Shown: positions 1 to 7,900, counted from the stretch's first letter. The stretch is DNA of 38,868 nt from an uncultured Spirochaetaceae bacterium (GCA_944389015.1 CALXKS010000013.1:1-38868); one strand, 5' to 3'. Program-made: numbers and translations. The notes: generated by a model from the letters alone, not told the origin.

Positions 1-439
1 CGAAGTCCTCCATCGCAATGTAGAGCATCTCCTCCAGAGCAGGCTTCAGGCGATGGCTCTCATCTATGAAGAATACGGAGTTCTCCGGTACATTGGTCAG
101 TATTCCTGCCAGATCCTTCGGCTTATCCAGAGCTGGAGCGCTTGTCATCCTGATCTCGCTGTGCATCTCATTCGCGATGATCGATGCAAGCGTTGTCTTG
201 CCAAGACCAGGAGGTCCTACGATGAATGTATGATCAAGCGCATCCTTCCTTGCTCTTGCGGCTTTGATGAAAACAGAGAGATTATCCTTGATCGTCTGCT
301 GTCCCTGGAAATCCTCAAGATACTGCGGTCGCAGAAGATTCTCTGCCCTGTCCTCCTCCTGGTACGATGCATCAACAGGCCTGTCAGCGCTATGGAGGAC
401 TATCTCATCGCTCTTGTCGAAACCATTCTCAACGATCAT
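1..439 (-). CDS. ruvB: Holliday junction branch migration helicase RuvB (5' part; runs off the left edge)
   Basis: This is the N-terminal 146 codons of RuvB, the AAA+ motor that forms hexameric rings on Holliday junctions and drives branch migration with RuvA before RuvC cuts. I read the frame directly on the minus strand. The sequence shows Walker A ([11 protein letters not shown]), a Walker B-like [11 protein letters not shown] and the following [13 protein letters not shown], in the usual family order. The ATG overlaps the ruvA stop by four bases (ATGA), which indicates translational coupling. One oddity is Walker B: the family normally reads DEIHRLN, while here it is DESHRLK. The acidic pair is kept, so I expect activity. 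The C-terminal winged-helix part lies outside the window. Confidence 0.97.
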   Translation of the reverse strand, partial: MIVENGFDKSDEIVLHSADRPVDASYQEEDRAENLLRPQYLEDFQGQQTIKDNLSVFIKAARARKDALDHTFIVGPPGLGKTTLASIIANEMHSEIRMTSAPALDKPKDLAGILTNVPENSVFFIDESHRLKPALEEMLYIAMEDF

Positions 440-1059
440 CTTGAAAGCCTCCTGAGGACAAGCGGGAACAGGAAGCTCTCAGCCTCCCTGGGATCCTTGC
501 CCTGGAGAATCAGAGCATTCTCCCCCCTGATCTCCCCCAGAACCCTGACTATCTGCTTTCTCTCGAATCCCATCTCCGCAAGCGAATCGATGAGATCCCT
601 GAACTGTCCAGACTGCTCCTTCGGACTCTGGGCATCATCCTCATCATCGAGCACAAGGACATTCCTCAGCTGGAGCACGAGCTTCTGAGCAGTCTTCGGC
701 CCTATTCCCGGAACCTTGCCAAGAGTCTTCACATCCTGCGCATCGAGGGCTTTGACAAGATTCTGTACTGAAATTCCCGAAAGAATGCGCTGTGCCTGCC
801 TTGCACCTATCCCAGGAACGGTCTGGAGCTGCTCAAAGCAGAATCTCTCCTCCTCAGAGGAAAAGCCGAAGAGCGTCATCGCATCCTCCCTGTGCTGGAG
901 ATAGCATAGTATCCTCACGTTATCCTTGTCTGGAAGGGCTGCGAAGATAGCAGATGCATTCGATGATACCTCAACTCTGTACTCCACCCCGGATGGACAG
1001 AGCAGGTAAGCATAGTCGGGAGCTATCTTCGTCAGTCTCCCTGTAATGGCATTGATCAT
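436..1059 (-). CDS. ruvA: Holliday junction DNA helicase RuvA
   Basis: RuvA binds four-way junctions as a tetramer and loads RuvB rings. The protein has 207 residues, the normal family length. It begins [12 protein letters not shown], typical of the OB-fold domain I, and carries two helix-hairpin-helix segments around residues 70-125 ([15 protein letters not shown] and [15 protein letters not shown]), followed by a linker rich in acidic residues and the small RuvB-binding C-terminal domain. It overlaps ruvC upstream and ruvB downstream by four bases each, so it is the middle gene of a tightly coupled ruvC-ruvA-ruvB unit. Confidence 0.98.
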   Translation of the reverse strand: MINAITGRLTKIAPDYAYLLCPSGVEYRVEVSSNASAIFAALPDKDNVRILCYLQHREDAMTLFGFSSEEERFCFEQLQTVPGIGARQAQRILSGISVQNLVKALDAQDVKTLGKVPGIGPKTAQKLVLQLRNVLVLDDEDDAQSPKEQSGQFRDLIDSLAEMGFERKQIVRVLGEIRGENALILQGKDPREAESFLFPLVLRRLSR

Positions 1060-1547
1060 GACCGGATTGTAACCTTGAGTGCGTTATGGGTGCAATAGCA
1101 TATGCAGTCGGCAAGAGCATCAGCAGCATGATCTGGGCGGGGTATCTCCTTGAGGTTGAGAAGTATCCTCACCATCTCCTGCACCTGGTTCTTGTCGGCT
1201 CTACCCATCCCTGTGACAGCCATCTTCACATCCAGAGGCGAATAGAGATGCACACGGAGCGAGAGCTCTGTGAACTTATGGATTGATGCACCTATCACCT
1301 TTGCGACAGGAATCGCCGAAGTGATGTTCTTCGTGAAGAAGATATCCTCCATCGCAACAACATCGGCAGAGAACCTCTCAGCAAGGGTGCCAAGATCCTC
1401 TGCAATCGTATAGATGCGCTTCTGCTGCTCATCCTCAGGACTTGTCTTGATCGTACCGAAAGAAACAGGCCGGTAATGCTGCCCATCGAATTCGACAACA
1501 CCCCAGCCTGTATCTGCAAGTCCCGGATCTACTCCGAGTACTATCAC
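1056..1547 (-). CDS. ruvC: Crossover junction endodeoxyribonuclease RuvC
   Basis: RuvC resolves Holliday junctions by symmetric nicking as a dimer. The 163-residue protein starts MIVLGVDPGLADTGWG and keeps the RNase H-like acidic set: D7, E67 (in VVAMEDIFF), H140 and D143 (in RPDHAADALADC). The start overlaps the end of yebC by four bases and the stop overlaps ruvA by four bases. The yebC-ruvC-ruvA-ruvB order is common in bacteria and supports the assignment. A promoter upstream of yebC probably drives the whole unit. Confidence 0.98.
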   Translation of the reverse strand: MIVLGVDPGLADTGWGVVEFDGQHYRPVSFGTIKTSPEDEQQKRIYTIAEDLGTLAERFSADVVAMEDIFFTKNITSAIPVAKVIGASIHKFTELSLRVHLYSPLDVKMAVTGMGRADKNQVQEMVRILLNLKEIPRPDHAADALADCICYCTHNALKVTIRS

Positions 1548-2284
1548 TCCTCTTCCTGGAAATCCTCTGGCAGATCAAGGTTCGTGGAAACCTGCTGCAC
1601 ATCATCCAGATCCTCAAGCCTGCTTACGATCTTGAGAACCTTGTTTGCCTTCTCATTGTCAAGAGTGACAGTCTGATCGGCAACACGCTGGACATCTGCG
1701 CTGTCCTGCTCAAAACCTGCGCTCTGCATTGCTTCGAGAACCTGTGCGAAATCAGCGGCGCTTGTCGTTACCTCGATCACTCCGTCCTCTGTGGATACAT
1801 CGTCAGCACCATTCTCAAGGGCAGCCTCGAGTATCTGATCCTCTGTATACTTCGATGCATCATATGTGATGACACCCTTTGTCTGGAACATGTAGCTCAC
1901 GCATCCTGTTGCTCCCAGGGATCCTCCGAGCTTGGTAAGGGTAGATCTCACATCAGCAGCTGTCCTGTTCTTGTTATCTGTGAGTGTATCGATGATGATG
2001 GCGACTCCGCCTGGAGCATAGCCTTCATATGTAAGCTCATAGAAAGTAGCATTCCCGAGCTCTCCGCTTCCCTTCTTGATTGCCCTGTCGATGTTGTCCT
2101 TGGGCATGTTCTCAGCTTGTGCCTTGAGTTTGGCTGTCCTTATACGGGCATTGGAATCCGGATCGGCTCCGTCTTTTGCCGCTACTGTGATCTCCTTGAT
2201 CAGCTTTGTGAATTTCTGCCCGCGCTTTGCGTCAGCAATACCTTTCTTGTGCTTTATAGTTGCCCATTTGCTGTGGCCAGACAT
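1544..2284 (-). CDS. yebC: YebC/PmpR family translation or transcription factor
   Basis: The 246-residue protein begins MSGHSKWATIKHKKGIADAKRG, the near-invariant YebC signature, and continues through the acidic middle domain typical of the family. Members were first described as DNA-binding regulators (PmpR) and more recently as ribosome-associated factors that help at proline stretches; the sequence alone cannot decide between these roles. An AGAGGTG Shine-Dalgarno sequence lies about 6 bases before the ATG. It is the first gene of the yebC-ruvCAB unit and shares a four-base overlap with ruvC. Confidence 0.95.
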   Translation of the reverse strand: MSGHSKWATIKHKKGIADAKRGQKFTKLIKEITVAAKDGADPDSNARIRTAKLKAQAENMPKDNIDRAIKKGSGELGNATFYELTYEGYAPGGVAIIIDTLTDNKNRTAADVRSTLTKLGGSLGATGCVSYMFQTKGVITYDASKYTEDQILEAALENGADDVSTEDGVIEVTTSAADFAQVLEAMQSAGFEQDSADVQRVADQTVTLDNEKANKVLKIVSRLEDLDDVQQVSTNLDLPEDFQEEE

Positions 2285-2324
2285 ATCTACACCTCTTGAT
2301 TTATTTCCGATTGATTACCTCAGC

Positions 2325-2354
2325 AACATACCACAATGGGAAAATTGCTGTCAA
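2325..2354 (-). promoter_or_regulatory. Promoter of the yebC-ruvCAB operon
   Basis: On the minus strand there is a consensus TTGACA -35, an 18-base spacer and TATGTT as the -10, preceded by TGG, which fits an extended -10 (TGn). The predicted start lies about 35 bases before the yebC ATG, leaving room for its Shine-Dalgarno site. The promoter sits between the small secreted-protein gene and yebC, so the ruv unit is probably transcribed separately from lepB-hemW. Confidence 0.65.
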
Positions 2355-2361
2355 TATTCAC

Positions 2362-2826
2362 CTATCGGTATGATGCTGAAAGAGCTCTCAGGATGACCGG
2401 GAAATCCTGCCGTACCGATCTTTCAAGCTCCTGCCAGGAACCACGCCCGCCGATGATCCTATCAAGGACAAAAGAGAGCGAACGCAGAGCATCATCCTCG
2501 GCCCCATATGGCATTCTGTCATAATAAATCCTGTCCAGAACAGAAATTATATCATAAGCGACATCTCTCAGTCCTCCTCTTCTGCTCTCGATATTCTCAG
2601 AAATCCTGAGAAGAGCCAGAATGCTATCAGCATCAGAGCGCGTCAGACCGAAGGCAGACGAGAGGATATTGGAGGAAAGATCCGACCGGACAGGTGCATG
2701 ATGCCTTGGAGGCTCAGAATGGTGGTAAACTGCTGGATATCCTGCCGCTGCGGCATATGGGTCATAGGCAAAGAGCAGCGAAGGAATGATCGCAGAAAGA
2801 ATCAAGAGAGTCAGAATCCTTTTCAT
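2362..2826 (-). CDS. Small secreted or periplasmic protein of unknown function
   Basis: I do not recognise this 154-residue protein. It has a clear signal peptide (MKRILTLLILSAIIPSLLFA, cleavage likely after LFA). The mature part begins with a short Ala/Pro/Tyr/His-rich stretch (residues about 20-48), followed by helical segments rich in Arg, Asp, Ser and Leu. There is no lipobox cysteine and no second membrane segment. A GTG two codons upstream (2832) is in frame, but the ATG gives the standard signal peptide, so I chose the ATG. It follows hemW by 13 bases and is likely co-transcribed with lepB-hemW. No good Shine-Dalgarno is visible at the usual distance. Confidence 0.75.
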   Translation of the reverse strand: MKRILTLLILSAIIPSLLFAYDPYAAAAGYPAVYHHSEPPRHHAPVRSDLSSNILSSAFGLTRSDADSILALLRISENIESRRGGLRDVAYDIISVLDRIYYDRMPYGAEDDALRSLSFVLDRIIGGRGSWQELERSVRQDFPVILRALSASYR

Positions 2827-2839
2827 ATGCACTATATTA

Positions 2840-3958
2840 TCAGATTATTCCTGCGAGTGTAAGGATTACGGTATCGAGCAGCATGAAGCCATCCTCCGTG
2901 AGTCTGAAAGCGCTTTCATCGTTCAGATACAGAGCTGAGTCCAGGGATGATATCGCACTCTCATAGCGGCTATCGAAATCATGGTGGAAACGGGAGGAAT
3001 AGACTTTTTTGTCTATACCGGCAGATGTCCTCAGTGCAGTCATGAGATACTCCTCCTCCGTCTCCTCCGCTGTCAGCCTTGCACCTGTCCCATTCCTCCC
3101 TTCGATATATGACCTTATATCCTCAGGCTCCCTCAGGGATACTGCCTTCTCCCACCCTATGGAGCTCTCCGCACCAGGTCCTATCCCGATATACTGTCCA
3201 AGCTCCCAGTAGACCTTGTTATGGAGGCATTCCTCACCGGGCAGGGCGAAGTTCGATACCTCGTAGTGCCTGTAGCCGAGATCCGCGAGGTGCTTCCATC
3301 CTCTTCTCAGGAATCCGATCTCCGTATCCTCATCGACAGGCGTCATACGCGATGCAAGAGGTGTTCCCTCCTCGAATGTCAGGCAGTAATAGGATATATG
3401 CCCTGCGCCATAGCTTGCTGCGGCGGAGATGTCAGAAAGGGCTGTCCCGTACTCCTCTCCGGGGACTGCGGTGATTATATCCGCATTGAAGCGCTTCCCC
3501 GACTCAGAAAGAAGGCTCAAGGCCCGTATGTTGTCAGATACAGATGCATTCCGGCCCAGTGTCCTAAGCACATTACCATCCATCGACTGGATACCTACCG
3601 AAACCCTGTCTATTGCATCGATGGAGAGAAAAGCCTCATCGATGTCCTCCGGGTTTATCTCAGAGGTGCATTCCTCAGGCTTCCCATGGATGAGTGCCGC
3701 ATCAAGGATTGATTCAAGCCTCCCCAGTCCCAGCGTCCCGGGGTTCCCTCCTCCGATGAAGACAGTATGGAACGGCTTATCATACTCTCCTGTAAGCCTT
3801 TCGATGCTCTCTATTGTACGCTCTGTGTACTTCCCGATATCCCCAGCGCACTGCATAGATTCAGGTACGGAATAGAATGCGCAGTAACCGCATTTGGAGT
3901 GGCAGAACGGCACATGGATATACAGTGAGAGCGGACGTGATGGATCGATACCTTCCAT
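2840..3958 (-). CDS. hemW: Radical SAM haem chaperone HemW-like protein (coproporphyrinogen oxidase family)
   Basis: The 372-residue protein opens with SLYIHVPFCHSKCGYCAF, giving the CxxxCxxC [4Fe-4S] motif at C19, C23 and C26 and lacking the extra cysteine of true HemN. This places it with HemW, a haem-binding chaperone, rather than with the decarboxylase. GGGNPGTL stands where most relatives read GGGTPS. A C-terminal HemN-type domain follows (about residues 290-372). It lies three bases behind lepB in a lepB-hemW unit. No haem biosynthesis genes are in the window, so the physiological client is unknown. Confidence 0.9.
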   Translation of the reverse strand: MEGIDPSRPLSLYIHVPFCHSKCGYCAFYSVPESMQCAGDIGKYTERTIESIERLTGEYDKPFHTVFIGGGNPGTLGLGRLESILDAALIHGKPEECTSEINPEDIDEAFLSIDAIDRVSVGIQSMDGNVLRTLGRNASVSDNIRALSLLSESGKRFNADIITAVPGEEYGTALSDISAAASYGAGHISYYCLTFEEGTPLASRMTPVDEDTEIGFLRRGWKHLADLGYRHYEVSNFALPGEECLHNKVYWELGQYIGIGPGAESSIGWEKAVSLREPEDIRSYIEGRNGTGARLTAEETEEEYLMTALRTSAGIDKKVYSSRFHHDFDSRYESAISSLDSALYLNDESAFRLTEDGFMLLDTVILTLAGII

Positions 3959-3961
3959 GCT

Positions 3962-4969
3962 CTACTCATTATCCGTGAGGGAGGAAATACGTGACAGCGG
4001 CCAGAATCTTCCGATTACGCGGCCGTTTATCCTCTCCTCCTCGACCGGTCCGAAATACCTTCCATCCCTTGAGTTGTCCCGGTTATCGCCAAGCGGAAGG
4101 ACATAGCCGTTGGGAACATAGATGCCATTTCCGTATACAGCGCTGTCAGAACGGAGCGCCATGTCAGATGGATCGAGCAAAGAGAGCGTTTCCGTCCTTG
4201 CCTTCTCCATGGCATACCTATCGAAGACATAGTTGTGATCGGTACCCTCAAGGGTTCTGTACGTTTCATAGATCTCGCGCGGCAGGAAGGGCTCATAGCC
4301 CATCTCCTGATACGCGCTCATCATGCCAGCTGCCTTAAGAGCAGGATAATACTCAGGATCAACTGTGCGGTGCGGTCCTGATGCAAGTCCTGTCTCAGCC
4401 CTGAAATCATCCTCACTGACGAATCCATCTGTTCCTGAAAGCCTGATCTCGGCATTGCCGTCCATGAATCTTATCGTATCACCGCCCATTCCGACAGCAC
4501 GCTTGACGTAAAGCCTCTCAGCAGGAGTCCCATCCTCATTCCTGTCGATATTCACAAGTGTCAGCGTTCCCATGTATATGACCTGGGAAAGGACATCGAA
4601 GAACGGTCCTCTGGAATCATACTCGGGATTATAGAATGTGATGATCTCATCGCGCTGCACGCGCCTGTCGCCTGTGAATACCTTCTTCCCAGCAGGATAG
4701 AGCTCGACTCCATAGCTGTCTTTATTGACTATGACCCTGTCTCCGATCTCAAGCGTATGCACCATCGATGGCGATGGGATAACGAAGAGCTGGAAAAGAT
4801 ACTGGTTTATTATGATGACCCAGAATATAGCGAAGATCAGAGCATCGATCCAGCTCCAGATCTCCCCAAGCACGGTATGCTTCTTATTCCTGTTGTACTC
4901 TCTGATCTGCTTCTTCCTTGTAAGATACCTTTCGGCCCTTCTTTCAAGGAACGTCAATAATCCGTCCAT
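3962..4969 (-). CDS. lepB: Signal peptidase I
   Basis: LepB removes signal peptides from exported proteins at the outer face of the inner membrane. The 335-residue protein has a basic N-terminal segment, one membrane span (about residues 42-62), the nucleophile region VIPSPSMVHTLEIGDRVIV (Ser68), the general-base region LYVKRAVGMGGD (Lys156) and the C-terminal GDNRDNSRDGRYFGPV box. A long insertion of about 100 residues between the Lys box and the GDNRDNS box makes it longer than the E. coli type core. The ATG is preceded by AGGAT at 7 bases, but this same sequence is part of a TAGGAT -10, so the mRNA may be leaderless. It starts a lepB-hemW operon and diverges from the FGE-like gene. Confidence 0.96.
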   Translation of the reverse strand: MDGLLTFLERRAERYLTRKKQIREYNRNKKHTVLGEIWSWIDALIFAIFWVIIINQYLFQLFVIPSPSMVHTLEIGDRVIVNKDSYGVELYPAGKKVFTGDRRVQRDEIITFYNPEYDSRGPFFDVLSQVIYMGTLTLVNIDRNEDGTPAERLYVKRAVGMGGDTIRFMDGNAEIRLSGTDGFVSEDDFRAETGLASGPHRTVDPEYYPALKAAGMMSAYQEMGYEPFLPREIYETYRTLEGTDHNYVFDRYAMEKARTETLSLLDPSDMALRSDSAVYGNGIYVPNGYVLPLGDNRDNSRDGRYFGPVEEERINGRVIGRFWPLSRISSLTDNE

Positions 4970-4975
4970 ACATTA

Positions 4976-5004
4976 ATCCTACTCAGAGAGAATCAGCAAG
5001 GCAA
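4976..5004 (-). promoter_or_regulatory. lepB promoter, candidate leaderless start
   Basis: Minus strand: TTGCCT -35, 17-base spacer, TAGGAT -10, then six bases (TAATGT) to the lepB ATG. A start 7 bases beyond the -10 would fall on the A of the ATG. AGGAT could instead act as a Shine-Dalgarno on a longer transcript, so this is the least certain of the leaderless set. Confidence 0.45.
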
Positions 5005-5012
5005 TCGCCAAG

Positions 5013-5042
5013 TTGACAATTCCATTCTTCTATGCGTATTTT
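5013..5042 (+). promoter_or_regulatory. Promoter of the FGE-like gene, candidate leaderless start
   Basis: Consensus TTGACA -35, 18-base spacer, TATTTT -10, then AGCTCT and the ATG at 5049. No Shine-Dalgarno precedes the ATG. A start at the usual distance from the -10 falls on the initiation codon. It lies back to back with the lepB promoter; the two -35 boxes are 8 bases apart. Confidence 0.6.
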
Positions 5043-5048
5043 AGCTCT

Positions 5049-6458
5049 ATGGGAAAAAAGATTGAGCTGCCGGAGGTTGAACCGGTCCATCTGAAAGCTA
5101 TACATGGAATACGGCCCGGCATTCTCATACTAGCAGGGCTCATTGCTTTCATCGCTCTTATATTCTTCATAGTCGCAATGCTTCCCGGGATACTTGCCGG
5201 CGGGAGCTATGCGGTTTTTGATACAGGTACGGCAGATACCGCTGTATATGTTGATGGGAAATACCTCGGATCTGCAGATGGTTCTGTATACTTTGTCCCA
5301 TCAGGCACCCATGAATTCAGCTTCAGCATCCTTGGCGAGGATGCAGGAACAGTCACTGCAGAGATTCCTCATCCTATATTCTTCACACTCTTCAACAGAC
5401 GTGTTGATACGATATCAGCAGAAATAAGGAATACAGAGGCAATCGAGCAGAGAGTGATCGAGAATGGAGCCATGGAAACTGCTGTATGGTCAAGGATCAT
5501 CAGCTATGATGAAGGACATCACTACCCGCCTGTCTTCACGGACTTCGCAGTCAATGCCTCCGTACTTGGATTCCAGGATATCTCCGATCCGTTCCTCTAT
5601 ATGGCTATGCACATATCATCGGAGGAGATGGAAGCGGATTTCAGGAATGCCATGGGAATACTCGATCAGGCAGGGATAGCATACAGATCCGATTCACTTG
5701 ATACGATCATCTCCGTTCTCGATGGGAATGCACCGGAAGCTCCGGAGAAGACCATGGTTGAAGCTTCTGGAGAGTACCGGGATGGCCTTTTCAGCTATGA
5801 GCCCGCTTCATTTGTCATGGGCAGCACCGATTCTGCTATCTACCCGGAATCAAATGAGCGCTATGCATATTCGGAGACAGGGGTCTTCAGCATCGCAGCA
5901 GATCCGGTGTCTGAGTACGACTATGCATTATTCGTCAAAGAGAACCCCTACTGGGCTGAATCGAACAAAGAGCAGCTGATCGCAGATGGAATGGTCGATG
6001 AGAACTACCTTCTGGATGTGAATCTCTCCGTCTCTGTCCACTCCTCACTTCCCATCAGGAGCATAAGCTGGTATGCGGCAGAGGCATACTGCGCATGGCT
6101 TTCCGGAAAGACAGGCATGAACATCGTCCTGCCTACAGAGGAAGAATGGACAGTCGCAGCTTCATCTGCATCACACAAACCATATACCTCATCGCTTCTA
6201 TCGATAGACAATGACCTCACAGCACCGAAGGCGATGATGGGACAGCTCTGGGAGTTCACATCGTCCTCATATATCCCGCTTTCCCGCTTTGCCCTTGATG
6301 AGGCTGAACGCCTTGCATCTGTCTATCAGTATGATGATATCATCGTCAAAGGCGGAAGCTGGATCAACACGCCGGACCAGGTGGATATCGATACCGTAGG
6401 TGCTATGGACAGAAGCGCATGCTCTGTTTATGCTGGCTTCAGGATCGGGGTAAGATAG
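5049..6458 (+). CDS. Membrane-anchored FGE/SUMF1-fold (formylglycine-generating enzyme-like) protein, probably non-catalytic
   Basis: The 469-residue protein has a short cytoplasmic N-terminus, one strong membrane span (about residues 25-52), a PEGA-like beta segment (AVYVDGKYLGSADG), an uncharacterised middle region and a C-terminal FGE-sulfatase domain with hallmarks RSISWYAAEAYCAWLSGKTG, LPTEEEWTVAAS, GQLWEFTSSSY, VKGGSWINTP and YAGFRIG. True formylglycine generators carry a pair of copper-binding cysteines after GGS; here the sequence is GGSWINTP, so catalysis is unlikely and a binding or scaffold role in the periplasm is more plausible. An upstream in-frame TTG at 5013 is the -35 box of the promoter, so I chose the ATG. 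The stop overlaps the smpB GTG by one base. Confidence 0.8.
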   Translation: MGKKIELPEVEPVHLKAIHGIRPGILILAGLIAFIALIFFIVAMLPGILAGGSYAVFDTGTADTAVYVDGKYLGSADGSVYFVPSGTHEFSFSILGEDAGTVTAEIPHPIFFTLFNRRVDTISAEIRNTEAIEQRVIENGAMETAVWSRIISYDEGHHYPPVFTDFAVNASVLGFQDISDPFLYMAMHISSEEMEADFRNAMGILDQAGIAYRSDSLDTIISVLDGNAPEAPEKTMVEASGEYRDGLFSYEPASFVMGSTDSAIYPESNERYAYSETGVFSIAADPVSEYDYALFVKENPYWAESNKEQLIADGMVDENYLLDVNLSVSVHSSLPIRSISWYAAEAYCAWLSGKTGMNIVLPTEEEWTVAASSASHKPYTSSLLSIDNDLTAPKAMMGQLWEFTSSSYIPLSRFALDEAERLASVYQYDDIIVKGGSWINTPDQVDIDTVGAMDRSACSVYAGFRIGVR

Positions 6459-6916
6459 TGGAAAAGAAGCTTATTCAGAAGAACAAGAAGGCATATTTCA
6501 ATTATGAGATACTTGAGGAGCTTGAGACGGGAATAGCTCTTGTCGGTACGGAAGTGAAATCAGTGCGCGAGGGCAAGTGCTCCTTCTCCGACAGCTATAT
6601 CGTACCAAAGAACGGCACTCTGACTCTCATAGGCTTCCTGATCCAGCCGTACTCGCATGGGAATATCTTCAACCATAAGACAGACAGGAACAGGATCCTT
6701 CTGGCACATAAGCAGGAGATAAAGAAATTCACGAGAAAGGTGAATGAGAGAGGACTCACTATCGTTCCTCTGGAAATCTATCTCAAAGGCAATCTTGTAA
6801 AGATGAAGATAGCTCTGGCCAGAGGAAAGAATGTCCGCGACAAGAAGGATGCTATAAGGGAACGCGACCTCAACAGGGATGCAAGAAGGCAGCTCAGGGA
6901 AATCAACAGCTACTGA
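6458..6916 (+). CDS. smpB: SsrA-binding protein SmpB
   Basis: SmpB binds the tRNA-like part of tmRNA and brings it to stalled ribosomes. The 152-residue protein has the family signatures KKAYFNYEILEELETGIALVGTEVKS, ALARGKNVRDKKDAIRERD and the basic C-terminal tail. I chose the GTG start that overlaps the preceding TAG (TAGTG); it gives MEKKLIQKNKKAYF, the normal N-terminus, and has a GGGG Shine-Dalgarno about 7 bases upstream. A longer ATG reading exists but would begin inside the upstream gene. The tmRNA gene itself lies under a kilobase away on the other strand, so the two trans-translation partners are neighbours. The 3' end overlaps the convergent tetR gene by seven bases. Confidence 0.95.
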   Translation: MEKKLIQKNKKAYFNYEILEELETGIALVGTEVKSVREGKCSFSDSYIVPKNGTLTLIGFLIQPYSHGNIFNHKTDRNRILLAHKQEIKKFTRKVNERGLTIVPLEIYLKGNLVKMKIALARGKNVRDKKDAIRERDLNRDARRQLREINSY

Positions 6917-7479
6917 TGCGCAACAGCGCTCTGTGCACCGAGGATCATGGAGTTCAGCTTGTCTGCTATCATCTTCTCATTCTCGAGGAATCCGCTTGCG
7001 ACCCACTGCTCTATCACCCTGACAGCTCCCCCTGATATGAAGTAATAGAGCATCTCGGAATCTCTCCGGCTTATGCCGAGCTCCTCAGACCAGTTCTCAA
7101 CGGCGGACGGAAGAGCAAAGGTCAGGATGTTAGCCAGGAACTTCTTATCGCCATTCTCGGAGAACAGCAGCGAGCAGAGATCATTGTTTGCCCTGGCTAT
7201 CCTGAGTATCAGATAGACAAGATCGGAAACCGACTCGACAGTCTCTCCGGAGATCTTTATGCTTGCGCTTAGTTCCTCGAGAAAGGAGCCCTCAACCTCT
7301 GAGAGAAGATCAGCAACGGAATCATAATGGCAGTAGAATGTATTGCGGTTGACATTCCCGTTCTTGCATATCTCGCTTACGGAGATATCAGAAATGGACT
7401 TCGTCCTCAGCAGATCAAGAAGAGCCCTTCTCAGGCGCTCTTTCGTCTTTGTGATCCTTACATCAACCTTCTCAGCCAT
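6910..7479 (-). CDS. TetR/AcrR-family transcriptional regulator
   Basis: The 189-residue protein has an N-terminal helix-turn-helix of TetR type (residues about 5-55: ALLDLLRTKSISDISVSEICKNGNVNRNTFYCHYDSV), followed by a helical ligand/dimer domain with a C-terminal part typical of the family. The ATG has AGGT four bases upstream; a TTG four codons earlier is inside the tmRNA 3' flank and is rejected. The gene starts only 12 bases after the tmRNA 3' end with no terminator between, so it is probably made by read-through from the ssrA promoter. The regulated target is not obvious; no efflux gene is adjacent. Confidence 0.85.
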   Translation of the reverse strand: MAEKVDVRITKTKERLRRALLDLLRTKSISDISVSEICKNGNVNRNTFYCHYDSVADLLSEVEGSFLEELSASIKISGETVESVSDLVYLILRIARANNDLCSLLFSENGDKKFLANILTFALPSAVENWSEELGISRRDSEMLYYFISGGAVRVIEQWVASGFLENEKMIADKLNSMILGAQSAVAHQ

Positions 7480-7491
7480 ACTTACCTGCAA

Positions 7492-7857
7492 TGGAGGTGG
7501 GGAGACTCGAACTCCCGTCCTAACAATCCACCCATAAACGTCTACGGATATAGTCCCGCTTCTATCTTAGCCGGACTAAGGCAGCGGAACGCGCGGCCAT
7601 CCGGTGCATCGCCTTGATCTCCTCCCAGACCCGGCGCCTATCTAGGAGAAAGCCCCCTCAGGTAAAGAAATCAAAGGATCAGAGGCTTAACCCAGTGATT
7701 CCCGCTCTCAGCTGCGATTAAGCAGCAAGAGCAAATGCTTCGTCAGAGACGTACTCGTCTTCTTTCTTTGCATTTAATTTTCGGTGCCGGTTTTACAAGT
7801 CAGCTCTTGACCCGCAGTCTATGGCATAGCAAAGCCAGTCGAAACCAGAACACCCCC
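7492..7857 (-). ncRNA. ssrA: Transfer-messenger RNA (tmRNA, 10Sa RNA)
   Basis: The minus strand begins GGGGGTGTTCTGGTTTCGACTG, the characteristic tmRNA 5' end, and closes with GGAGTTCGAGTCTCC (T arm) and CACCTCC. The 5' GGGGGTG pairs with the 3' CACCTCC as a seven-base-pair acceptor stem with one G-U. The discriminator A is followed by TTG, so the CCA end is not encoded and must be added. An mRNA-like segment encodes a tag ending ALAA. The 366-base length is normal. With smpB nearby this supplies trans-translation, which rescues stalled ribosomes and marks the product for proteolysis. Confidence 0.97.
7718..7771 (-). other. tmRNA proteolysis-tag reading frame
   Basis: Reading back from the TAA in the ssrA mRNA-like region gives the tag AKKEDEYVSDEAFALAA followed by stop. 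The ALAA end is the standard degron seen by ClpXP-type proteases. The resume codon is inferred as GCA because it keeps the frame open and starts with Ala; the exact first codon is an inference. At 17 residues it is longer than the common 10-14-residue tags and is rich in acidic residues. Confidence 0.75.
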
Positions 7858-7871
7858 ATATTGCTATATTA

Positions 7872-7900
7872 AAAATAGTAGAGAATAGCTGAATCGTCAA
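7872..7900 (-). promoter_or_regulatory. ssrA promoter
   Basis: Minus strand: TTGACG -35, 17-base spacer, TATTTT -10. The predicted start lies about 8 bases upstream of the mature tmRNA 5' end, leaving a short leader for RNase P to remove. Confidence 0.6.

Noticed and set aside
53..688. Open frame of 211 codons on the plus strand
   Set aside because: It lies antisense to ruvB and ruvA, whose protein motifs are unambiguous; the translation has no recognisable pattern.
5013..5048. TTG start 12 codons upstream of the FGE-like gene
   Set aside because: That TTG is the beginning of the consensus TTGACA -35 box and would put the start codon upstream of the promoter's own transcript.
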